Shown: piece after piece, positions 36,888 to 44,392 of the stretch | Position numbering within the stretch: the stretch's first letter is position 1 | Layout: each line of letters opens with the position of its first letter | Source of the DNA: an uncultured Microbacterium sp. | GTDB lineage: Bacteria > Actinomycetota > Actinomycetes > Actinomycetales > Microbacteriaceae | Length of the DNA: 64,000 nucleotides | Assembly (NCBI RefSeq): GCF_900078385.1 | Contig: NZ_FLQR01000010.1 | Span: forward strand, 62,001 to 126,000 | Reading direction: 5' to 3' | The notes under the pieces: model-generated | Database searches by the model: none | What the model saw: only the letters and a program-made list of their open reading frames with translations | Told to the model about the DNA's origin: nothing | Translations under genes and position numbers: made by a program

Positions 36888-38276
36888 ATGCCCCCGTCGA
36901 CCCGCACCGTCGCCGTCATCCTCGCCGGCGGCATCGGCGTACGCGTCGGCCTCGGCATCCCGAAGCAGCTCATCAAGATCGCCGGCAAGGCCATCGTCGA
37001 GCACACCCTCGACGTCGTGAACGCGAGTCCGGTCATCGACGAGATCGTCATCGTGATGAACGCCGGTTCCCTCAGCGAGCTCGACAGTCTCAAGGATCCG
37101 GAACGCTTCCCCAAGCTCACCAGGATCATCCCGGGCGGCGTCAGCCGCAACGACTCGACGCAGGCAGCCCTCGCCGTCCTGGGCGATGACCCGGCGACGA
37201 AGGTCATCCTGCACGACGCCGTGCGGCCCTTCGTGAGCGAACGCATCCTCGAGGAATGCGTCGAGGCGCTGGACGACTACGACGCCGTGGACGTGGCGAT
37301 CCCGTCGGCCGACACGATCATCGAGATCGACGCCGCCTCGCACATCACGAACATCCCCAGTCGCTCCACGCTCCGCCGCGGTCAGACGCCGCAGGCGTTC
37401 CGGCTCGGCACGATCCGCGAGGCCTACCGCCGGGCGGACATGGACCGGACGTTCCACGCGACGGACGACTGCGGCGTGGTGTTCACCTATCTTCCGCACG
37501 TCCCGATCTACGTCGTCGAGGGCTCTGCCGAGAACATGAAGATCACCGAGCCGATCGACGTGCACATCGCCGACAAACTCTTCCAGCTGCAGTCCGAGAG
37601 CCTTTCGGCCGTCGACGAACTCCCCGACCTGCGCGAGAAGGTGGTCGTCGTCTTCGGCGGCAGCTACGGCATCGGCCAGAGCATCGTGGAACTCGCCACG
37701 CAGGCCGGCGCCGAGGTCCACGAGTTCAGTCGTTCGAGCACCGGCACCGACGTGCGCTCCCCCGAGCATGTGGAGGAGGCGCTGAAGGTCGCCTACGACG
37801 CGTCCGGGAGGATCGACCTCGTCGTGGTGTCGGCGGGCATCCTGCAGATGGGCCCGCTGACGGAGACCGATGTGGAGCACATCACGGCCAGCATCGAGAC
37901 GAACTTCCTGGCGCCGGTGATCGTCGCACGCGCGGTGCACAAGTACCTGGCGCAGACGAGCGGGCAGATGCTGCTGTTCACCTCCAGCTCGCACACCCGC
38001 GGACGCGCGAACTACGGGGTCTACTCGGCGAGCAAGGCCGCGATCGTCAACCTGACGCAGGCCCTGTCCGAGGAGTGGGCGCCCGACGGAGTACGCATCA
38101 ACTGCATCAATCCTCAGCGCACGCGCACGCCGATGCGGACGAAGGCCTTCGGCGAGGAGCCCGAGGACACGCTTCTCGATCCGAAGGATGTCGCGTCGGT
38201 CAGCCTGCAGGTACTCGCGAGCGACCTCACCGGTCAGATCGTCACCGTGCAGGTCGAGCAGATGCGGAAGCGCTGA
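36888..38276 (+). CDS. Bifunctional cytidylyltransferase / SDR reductase, CDP-ribitol synthase-like (Bcs1/Acs1 type)
   Basis: A 462-residue fusion. The N-terminal IspD/TarI-like domain (1-235) has 'VILAGGIGVRVGLGIPKQLI', 'IPGGVSRNDS', 'VILHDAVRPFVS' and 'MKITEPIDVHIAD'. The C-terminal classical SDR (about 248-462) has 'VVVFGGSYGIGQ' (257-263), 'TSSSHTRGRANYGVYSASK' with Y379 and K383, and 'INPQRTRTPM'. Haemophilus influenzae Bcs1 has the same architecture and makes CDP-ribitol from ribulose-5-phosphate, NADPH and CTP, so the same reaction is likely. It is the only plus-strand gene inside the 25-49.6 kb minus-strand block and ends 21 nt from a convergent IspD-like gene. Confidence 0.88.
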   Translation: MPPSTRTVAVILAGGIGVRVGLGIPKQLIKIAGKAIVEHTLDVVNASPVIDEIVIVMNAGSLSELDSLKDPERFPKLTRIIPGGVSRNDSTQAALAVLGDDPATKVILHDAVRPFVSERILEECVEALDDYDAVDVAIPSADTIIEIDAASHITNIPSRSTLRRGQTPQAFRLGTIREAYRRADMDRTFHATDDCGVVFTYLPHVPIYVVEGSAENMKITEPIDVHIADKLFQLQSESLSAVDELPDLREKVVVVFGGSYGIGQSIVELATQAGAEVHEFSRSSTGTDVRSPEHVEEALKVAYDASGRIDLVVVSAGILQMGPLTETDVEHITASIETNFLAPVIVARAVHKYLAQTSGQMLLFTSSSHTRGRANYGVYSASKAAIVNLTQALSEEWAPDGVRINCINPQRTRTPMRTKAFGEEPEDTLLDPKDVASVSLQVLASDLTGQIVTVQVEQMRKR

Positions 38277-38297
38277 CCCCGACGGAACGCGGCCTCG

Positions 38298-39011
38298 TCA
38301 GCCGCCGATCTGATTGCGCTCGAGCACGTCGAAGAACGCGCGGCAGATGTAGTAGTCCTCCGCGGTGGTGATCTTGATGTTCGAGCGCGGCCCGGGCACG
38401 CGGAACAGCTTGTGCCCGTAGCGCCGCAGCAAGGTGGCGGTGTCGATGGAGTCGTCGTCCCCGTCCGCCACGGCACGATCGTAGATCTCCAGCGCGGTGC
38501 TGAGGCGCATGCTCTGCGGGGCCTGGGCGATGTAGAGGAAGTCGCGGGGGAGGACCTCGTCGATCTCTTCGCTGGATGCGGAGACGATGGTCTCGTTGCC
38601 CTTCGTGCACGTGATCGCCGCGCCGAGTTCACGGACGGTCCTGATGTTGTCGGAGATGAGCTGCGCGTTGATGAGAGGTCGCACCCCGTCGTGGATGAGG
38701 ACCACCGAGTCGCCCGGGCATTCGTTGGCCACCGCCCGGATGGCGCGGTGCCGCGACTCCTGGCCGGTCGTCCCGCCGTCGACGATCCAGTTCACCTTCG
38801 TGAGCTCGTAACGCGCGACCAGATGCGCGAATCTGTCCCGCCACGCCGGGAGGATGGCGACGGCGACGCGATCGATGTCCGGGTGGTCCTGGAAGTGCTG
38901 GATGGTGTGCACGATCAGGGGCGTTCCGTGGATCTCGAGGAACTGCTTCGGCAGGTTGGCCGAAGACATCCGCGAGCCGATGCCGCCCGCGAAGATCACC
39001 GCTATGTTCAT
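38298..39011 (-). CDS. IspD-like CTP:alditol-phosphate cytidylyltransferase (second stand-alone copy)
   Basis: A 237-residue single-domain protein: 'VIFAGGIGSRMSSANLPKQFL', 'VDGGTTGQESRHRAIRAV', 'VVLIHDGVRPLI' and 'NIKITTAEDYYICRAF'. It is paralogous to the protein encoded at 31221-31931 ('GGxTGQES', 'IHDG', 'KITT' shared) but clearly different in sequence, so the two may accept different polyol phosphates. The ATG overlaps the stop of the glycerophosphotransferase-like gene by 4 nt (ATGA). It is the last gene of the operon that also holds the second extended SDR. Confidence 0.85.
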   Translation of the reverse strand: MNIAVIFAGGIGSRMSSANLPKQFLEIHGTPLIVHTIQHFQDHPDIDRVAVAILPAWRDRFAHLVARYELTKVNWIVDGGTTGQESRHRAIRAVANECPGDSVVLIHDGVRPLINAQLISDNIRTVRELGAAITCTKGNETIVSASSEEIDEVLPRDFLYIAQAPQSMRLSTALEIYDRAVADGDDDSIDTATLLRRYGHKLFRVPGPRSNIKITTAEDYYICRAFFDVLERNQIGG

Positions 39012-40756
39012 CGCTGTTCAGTCTCCATCGCTGGTGTCGGGTTCGCCGGGGTGCGCGACGCGACGAGGTGGGTCTCGGGATGCTCGTCGAGGATGAGCCA
39101 GTCGATCACCCGATCCGCGGCGCCCGTATCGATTCTGTCGAAGTTCTCCGCCCGGAAACGGGCGAGTTTGTCCTGCTCGAAGTCGCCGTCCCGGATGGCG
39201 CGGACGACCTCATCGAACGTTTCGCAGACGCGGCCCGGCGCTGTCTGCTCGTAGTCCCGGTGGAAACCGCGGGTCGCCGCGTAGCTCGCCCGGTCGGGAG
39301 CGAAGAACAGCATCGGCCGGTCGAGGAGCGCGAACTCGTAGATGATCGACGAGTAATCGGTGATCAGAAGGTCCGTGACGTGCAGCAGGCCCAGCCCGTC
39401 TGGGAACCGGGTGAAGTCGAAGAAGCGGTCGCGGTACTTCTCCGGGATCCGGATGGGGTCCTTCACGAAGTGGTGCATCCGGAACAGCACCACGGTGTCG
39501 GGTGGGCAGGCCGCATAGAGGGCGTCGAGGTCGATGAGGTCGTAGTCGTAGAACGCGGTGCGGTACCCGCTTCCGCGGAACGTCGGCGCGAACAGGATGA
39601 TGCGTTTGCCGCGGAGCTGTGGATGCTGCGCGTAGAAGTCGTCCAGGAACGATGCCGTGCGGGCTTCGTCGAGGAACCAGTCGATCCGCGGCAGCCCGGT
39701 CGGGATGACGGCGGCCTCCTCGATGCCGAACGCTTCCGCATAGACGGGGCGCAGGTGCTCGGAGCCGCTGATCGCATAGGTGTACTGACGGTGGGGCTGA
39801 CGGAGCTTGGGTGAATCGGTGCTGCCGAAACGGCTGTACCCGACCGATTTGAAGCCGCTGCCGGCGTGCCACACCTGGATGACCCGCGTGCGCCGATCGA
39901 TCGTGATGCTGTTGAGCAGTCCGAAGTAGTCGTCGAGCAGGATGGTCTCGCTCGTGGCCAGGAGGTACAGGATGCGAGTGGTCGTGACCCACCCCGTGGT
40001 GCTCGGAAGGCGGAACGAGAAGCGCAGATCGAACTGCTTGTCGAGTCCGCGTTCGACCATGCGCTCGTGGACGCGGAGGAGGTTGCCCTCCATCGACGGC
40101 TGCTGGTCGGAGGCGAAGAGGATCCTGCCGGGCTTGGGCCCGATGAAGCGTGCGGCGAGGTAATAGATCGTGCGGGCGTATCGCTGCCTGGCGTCCGCTC
40201 CGAGGAGCTTCGCCTTGATCCGCGCGACGATCGAGGGCGTTTGAGCCGGAGCCGGGGAACGATGCAGGTGATACGTGTGGAGGAGGAGGTCGAGGCGCGT
40301 GGCGTCGTCGCGATTGTCGTCGACGCCGAAGGACACCGTCATGGCCGAGCGGTTCAGGTCGTAGAGGAACACTCGCGATGCGTCATCGAGGGAGTCGAGA
40401 TCGTCGCCGTCCTGCGACGCGATGGGGCCCGGCGTCCCATCGAGGAACGACTGCACGCGCCACGTGCCGTCGGGGATGGCCGTGCGACCCGCGAAGGTCG
40501 TGACATTGATGCGGATGACGAAGGAGCCGTCGCCGTCGTCGGTGGACGGCACGTCGAAGGTGCGGCGGCCGTCGGTGAACGCGAACGACACGTCCGACGG
40601 CCGTGCGGCGTGTGCTGCTCCGGTGGCAGGGGAGAGGTGGAGCCGGATCGTCAGGTGGATCCGCTCCCAGGCGATGCCGGTCACCTCGAGCAGGTAGCCG
40701 CGGGCGAGGGCGGCCGAGTCCGTGCCGGGGGCGTGCGCCTGCGGGTCGGTTGTCAC
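39008..40756 (-). CDS. CDP-glycerol/ribitol alditol-phosphotransferase (TagF/TarL-like) with N-terminal beta domain
   Basis: A 582-residue protein. About 170 N-terminal residues form a strand-rich domain ('YLLEVTGIAWERIHLTIRLHL', shown by 'VTGIAWERIHLTI') of the kind that precedes some TagF-like enzymes. The GT-B catalytic part shows 'WHAGSGFK' (296-303), 'APTFRGSG', 'FRMHHF' (425-430, the KxHP-type site) and 'TDYSSIIYEFALLDRP' (from 466). These enzymes build poly(alditol-phosphate) chains on undecaprenyl carriers at the membrane. The GTG start overlaps the upstream SDR stop (GTGA). The alditol is not defined by sequence. Confidence 0.9.
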   Translation of the reverse strand: MTTDPQAHAPGTDSAALARGYLLEVTGIAWERIHLTIRLHLSPATGAAHAARPSDVSFAFTDGRRTFDVPSTDDGDGSFVIRINVTTFAGRTAIPDGTWRVQSFLDGTPGPIASQDGDDLDSLDDASRVFLYDLNRSAMTVSFGVDDNRDDATRLDLLLHTYHLHRSPAPAQTPSIVARIKAKLLGADARQRYARTIYYLAARFIGPKPGRILFASDQQPSMEGNLLRVHERMVERGLDKQFDLRFSFRLPSTTGWVTTTRILYLLATSETILLDDYFGLLNSITIDRRTRVIQVWHAGSGFKSVGYSRFGSTDSPKLRQPHRQYTYAISGSEHLRPVYAEAFGIEEAAVIPTGLPRIDWFLDEARTASFLDDFYAQHPQLRGKRIILFAPTFRGSGYRTAFYDYDLIDLDALYAACPPDTVVLFRMHHFVKDPIRIPEKYRDRFFDFTRFPDGLGLLHVTDLLITDYSSIIYEFALLDRPMLFFAPDRASYAATRGFHRDYEQTAPGRVCETFDEVVRAIRDGDFEQDKLARFRAENFDRIDTGAADRVIDWLILDEHPETHLVASRTPANPTPAMETEQR

Positions 40757-41871
40757 GGTCGGCGGCGTTCTTCGTGCCAGGCGATCGTGCGATCCACTCC
40801 GGCGCGGAACCCGACGTGCGGGACCCATCCGAGCGCCCGGAGCCTGGTGTCATCGAGCCCCTGCCCGCGCACGGCGCTGTACCCGGACACGTCGACCCCT
40901 TCACGGAAGCCCACCGTGAGGCCGCGCTCGGGGCGGGCCCCCGCGAAGGCCGCAGCGAGTTCCCGGATGCTGATGAAGCCGTCCCGATCGGCGATGTTGT
41001 AGGCGATGTCCTCGCCGACGAGGAGCGCTGTGAACATTCCGGAGACGGCATCCGCGAGATACGTATAGGTGCGCCGCGCGCTGCCGTCGCTGTTGAGCAC
41101 GATATCGCGGCCGGCGAGGACGTCGGCGGTGAAATCGGCTTGCACGCGTCCGTCGTCGAGCGCCATGCCCGGGCCGAAGACATGCCCGAAGCGGGCGATC
41201 GTGATGGAGATCCCGTACTGGGCGCGGTAGCTCACCGCGATCGTCTCCGCCGCGCGCTTGCCCTCCGCGTAGCTGGCGCGCGGGGTCAGGATGTCGACCG
41301 CGCCGTACCCGTCTTCGGTCACGAGTCCGTCGTCGTCGGGGCGCTGCCCGTACACCTCCGCGGACGACATGAGCACGAAGGCGGCGTCCCCGGACCGACG
41401 ACAGAGATCGAGCAGATGGAACGCGCCCTGCACGTTGGCGCGAATCGTGTCCACCGGTGCCGTCGCATGAAGGTGCGGGCGGGCGGGGGAGGCGCCGTGG
41501 ATGACCAGGTGCACCGGCTCATCGAGGTGCACCGGCTGCGTGACGTCCCCCTCCACCAGCGCGAGGTCGCTTCTGTCGATGACGTCGGCGAACGTGCCGC
41601 GGGCCGTCGACGGATGGCGGACGAGCCCCAGCACCCGGATGCCGGCGCCGCGGGTGTCGTTGAGTCGCAGCAGGGTGCGGGCGACGTAGGCGGGGATCAT
41701 GCCGCTCGCGCCGGTGATCAAGACCGTCTTGCCGAAGAGCTTCTCCCACGGCAGGGCCGCGGCGACGATGTCGTCGAGGTCGCGGGCGACGACACTGCTG
41801 GTGGCCGGAACGGACCCCGAGCGTGTCCCCGGATGCGCCGGAGAGTCACTGCTCGGATGGTCTGCGGACAC
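40753..41871 (-). CDS. NAD-dependent epimerase/dehydratase (extended SDR), second copy of the IspD-paired type
   Basis: A 372-residue extended SDR with an extra ~45-residue N-terminal stretch, then 'TVLITGASGMIPAYVARTLL' (cofactor loop 'TGASGMIPA'), 'MSSAEVYGQ', 'ASYAEGKRAAET' with the Tyr-Lys pair, and 'IARFGHVFGPG'. The 'GMI' glycine loop and the long 'YxxxKRAxE' helix make it a paralogue of the protein at 30146-31213. It is in one operon with a phosphotransferase and the second IspD-like gene. Its GTG lies 6 nt after a TATACT box, so it can be expressed separately from the upstream genes. Confidence 0.83.
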   Translation of the reverse strand: MSADHPSSDSPAHPGTRSGSVPATSSVVARDLDDIVAAALPWEKLFGKTVLITGASGMIPAYVARTLLRLNDTRGAGIRVLGLVRHPSTARGTFADVIDRSDLALVEGDVTQPVHLDEPVHLVIHGASPARPHLHATAPVDTIRANVQGAFHLLDLCRRSGDAAFVLMSSAEVYGQRPDDDGLVTEDGYGAVDILTPRASYAEGKRAAETIAVSYRAQYGISITIARFGHVFGPGMALDDGRVQADFTADVLAGRDIVLNSDGSARRTYTYLADAVSGMFTALLVGEDIAYNIADRDGFISIRELAAAFAGARPERGLTVGFREGVDVSGYSAVRGQGLDDTRLRALGWVPHVGFRAGVDRTIAWHEERRRP

Positions 41872-41877
41872 GTCAGC

Positions 41878-41883
41878 AGTATA
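41878..41883 (-). promoter_or_regulatory. Consensus-like -10 box inside the operon
   Basis: On the minus strand TATACT is followed by exactly 6 nt and the GTG of the second extended SDR. It lies in a 14-nt gap between two genes. This is the closest match to TATAAT among the -10 boxes I found here, implying a strong internal leaderless promoter. Confidence 0.6.
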
Positions 41884-41885
41884 TG

Positions 41886-43160
41886 TCAGCGGGACATCAG
41901 CTCCTCGAGCCTGTCCACGACGCGGGACGCTGCGTGACCGTCGTCGACGCTGCCGGACACCTCGAGGAACTGCCCGATCTCGCGGCCGTGGACCTCGTGA
42001 TCGAACTGCTCGATGTTCCTGAGCAGCGCGTGGTTCGAGGTCGCCAGAGGGAGCGGGAGCTTCTCGAGATCACGAGACGTGCCGCGCTCGTGGGTGGAGA
42101 ACAGGAACGCCGGCTTGGCCGTGAGCAGGTAGTCGCAGATCCAGCCGGCGCCATCGGTCATGCCGGCGTCGGCGAGGACGAGCAGCTCCTGCACATCGGG
42201 ATGGAACGAGGCGTTGTGGCAGTACGCGGGAAGACCCGCCAGCAGCACGTCCGACTGTGCTTTGTCGCTGTTGTGCGTGCGGATCAGGATCTCCCAGGTT
42301 CCGCCGAACCGCTCCGACAGGGCCGCGCGCACCGCGTTGACGTCGATGCCGCTGAGCGGCGTCGCGCGGGGGTCGCCCCCGCGCGTCGGGCCGTACAGCA
42401 GGAACCGCTGGCCGGTGTCGGCGATGTCGAGACGGTCGAGCGCCTTCTTCCGCATCCGGGTCGCCGTCTCCTGGGACGTGTCTGAGAGGACGTCGTTGCG
42501 CGGGTGACCGATCCTCGACTTCGGCACGTCGGGCCAGTACGTCTCGGTGAAGACGTCGTCTTCGAACGTGCTGTTCGTCAGCAGGACGTCGGTCTGCGTG
42601 TTGTCGAGTTCGCGCAGGCGCAGGTAGGACCTGCGGTCGCGGCCGGCGCTGTCGAGCCGCTTCAGTCCGAGTGGGTCGTGCCAGGTCTGCACCCACTGCT
42701 GGGAGCTTCCTTTCACGACACCGCTCTCCTGGAGGCAGTGGGCGTTCTGGACCACGACCTTCGCGCCGGCAACGGATCGGAAGTACTCGGCGGTGCCGTA
42801 CTTCACGAAGTGGAACTCGCTCGGGAAGGGTCCGATCGACCGATCGCGGAGCACCCACGTGATCGTCAGGGGCGCACCGCGGCGGAGGATCTCCTCCGCG
42901 ATGTACTTCGGGTCGCCGGTGTACTCGCCGTCCCGCTCGATGAGCACGATCGACGACTGCTCGACCCGGGTCCTGTTCGCCACCATGCGCTTCCCGAAGG
43001 ACGACAGCCACGTGTCGATCCGCGAGGTGACCACCTCCTGCACGAGGAGACGGATGCCTCGCACGGTCACATGGACGGTGCGGACGAGGATCTCGACGAG
43101 GCGGAAGACACTTCCGACGAGCACCGTGAGGAGCTTTCCTTCGATCAGCTTGTCGATCAT
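41886..43160 (-). CDS. CDP-glycerol glycerophosphotransferase family protein (divergent)
   Basis: A 424-residue GT-B protein of the TagF/TagB group, with an amphipathic N-terminal membrane-binding segment ('LLTVLVGSVFRLVEILVRTVHV'), 'WHDPLGLKRL' (160-169, instead of WHAxGxFK), 'LYGPTRGGD', 'LIRTHNS' (instead of KxHP) and 'MTDGAGWICDYLLTAKPAFLF' start 'TDGAGW' (instead of TDYSS). It is therefore a sequence-divergent branch and may act as a primase adding the first alditol phosphate, or use another donor. The ATG overlaps the pyruvyl transferase gene by 4 nt. Confidence 0.8.
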   Translation of the reverse strand: MIDKLIEGKLLTVLVGSVFRLVEILVRTVHVTVRGIRLLVQEVVTSRIDTWLSSFGKRMVANRTRVEQSSIVLIERDGEYTGDPKYIAEEILRRGAPLTITWVLRDRSIGPFPSEFHFVKYGTAEYFRSVAGAKVVVQNAHCLQESGVVKGSSQQWVQTWHDPLGLKRLDSAGRDRRSYLRLRELDNTQTDVLLTNSTFEDDVFTETYWPDVPKSRIGHPRNDVLSDTSQETATRMRKKALDRLDIADTGQRFLLYGPTRGGDPRATPLSGIDVNAVRAALSERFGGTWEILIRTHNSDKAQSDVLLAGLPAYCHNASFHPDVQELLVLADAGMTDGAGWICDYLLTAKPAFLFSTHERGTSRDLEKLPLPLATSNHALLRNIEQFDHEVHGREIGQFLEVSGSVDDGHAASRVVDRLEELMSR

Positions 43161-44371
43161 GTCTTCCTCCGAGGGACGCTCTCCACGAAGGCGGTGAGCT
43201 GTCGTCGGGTGCGCTCACGCAGCTCCGAGCGCAGCTCCGAGTCGGGCGCGGGGAGGTCGTTGCTCACGAGCATGCGCGCGATCTTCGCGACGTCGAGTTC
43301 GTGCTCGTCGAAGTACCTGTCGCGCAGGCCGGTGATCTCGGTCAGGAACTGCAGCTTCTCGCCCCAGATGAGCCCCACGACGGGCACGTCGATCGCGTAC
43401 GCGGTGATCCCCGCGTGCATGCGTGCGCTCAGGATGATGTCGAAGCCGGCGACGAGGTTGACGAACTCCGCCGACGTCGCGGGCCGATGCACCAACTGAT
43501 CGCTGCGCAGATTCATGCTCGACACCAGCGACTGGCCGAACGTCTGGTCGACCGTCATGCCGTTCGAGAACAGGACGAAATCCGCGTCGAGTCGCTGCAG
43601 TTCCTCGATCAGGTTCCGATAGAAGTTGACGATGGCGTCCGGGGAGATGTGGCCGCCGTACACGGAGAAGTTCTGGGGGTTGATGAGGTTGATGCCGATC
43701 CGGTGCCCGGTCCGCTCGGCCTGGCCGCCGACGTTCTCCTCGAGGATCTCCATCTCCCTCAGCCAGAACACGGGGTCGCCGACGCGCTCGGTGACGATGC
43801 GCGGGTTGGTGATGTAGTGGGCGTCGAGGGTGTCGATGTCGTCGCGCGTGGTGATGACGCGCACGTTGTCGGAGTTGAGGGCCTTCTTGAGCCGCTGGCA
43901 CCTGATGTCGGTCTCGCTGTACCCTTCCACGCCGACGGCGTTCATCATCACGGGGATGTCGCGCATGCGAGCGGTCTCCAGGATGAGCTCGTCGATGTAG
44001 TTCAGGCCCTGCGTCTTGAACTTGATGAACCCGCCGCCGGTGAACACGATCGCGTCGAGATCCTTGATCCGGTCTTTGAAGTACCAGCCGAGCTTGGTCC
44101 TCCAGTACAGGCGGTTGTAGTGGTAGGCGGCGCGCTGTCCGCGCAGAACCGACAGGACCGGGCGCTGGAACACCTTCATGACCGCGGCGGCACGGTAGTT
44201 CAGACGGCGCATTCCGGAGCGGATGCTGTCGTTCTTCGGATCGACGTCGATGTCGACGAGCACGATGTCCGGGTCGTGGGTTCGCAGCAGGTACTTCGAG
44301 GCCTCGACCAGAAGGTAGTCGCCCACGTTCTCGTTGGTCATCAGGCCAACGACCCCGATTGTTCTTCTCAT
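43157..44371 (-). CDS. Polysaccharide pyruvyl transferase family protein (2)
   Basis: A 404-residue protein of the same family as the one at 31959-33254 but closer to the canonical form: 'GLMTNENVGDYLLVEASKYLL' (core 'NENVGDYLL'), 'AIVFTGGGFIKFKTQGLNY' with the glycine-rich loop, 'TTRDDIDTL', and 'ILSARMHAGITAYAIDVPVVGL' with Arg-x-His. The donor is presumably PEP and the product a pyruvate ketal on a sugar of the polymer. A TACACT box lies 9 nt before the ATG. Its stop overlaps the next gene (ATGA). Confidence 0.83.
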   Translation of the reverse strand: MRRTIGVVGLMTNENVGDYLLVEASKYLLRTHDPDIVLVDIDVDPKNDSIRSGMRRLNYRAAAVMKVFQRPVLSVLRGQRAAYHYNRLYWRTKLGWYFKDRIKDLDAIVFTGGGFIKFKTQGLNYIDELILETARMRDIPVMMNAVGVEGYSETDIRCQRLKKALNSDNVRVITTRDDIDTLDAHYITNPRIVTERVGDPVFWLREMEILEENVGGQAERTGHRIGINLINPQNFSVYGGHISPDAIVNFYRNLIEELQRLDADFVLFSNGMTVDQTFGQSLVSSMNLRSDQLVHRPATSAEFVNLVAGFDIILSARMHAGITAYAIDVPVVGLIWGEKLQFLTEITGLRDRYFDEHELDVAKIARMLVSNDLPAPDSELRSELRERTRRQLTAFVESVPRRKT

Positions 44372-44392
44372 GCCTGGGTCAGTGTAACGGGG

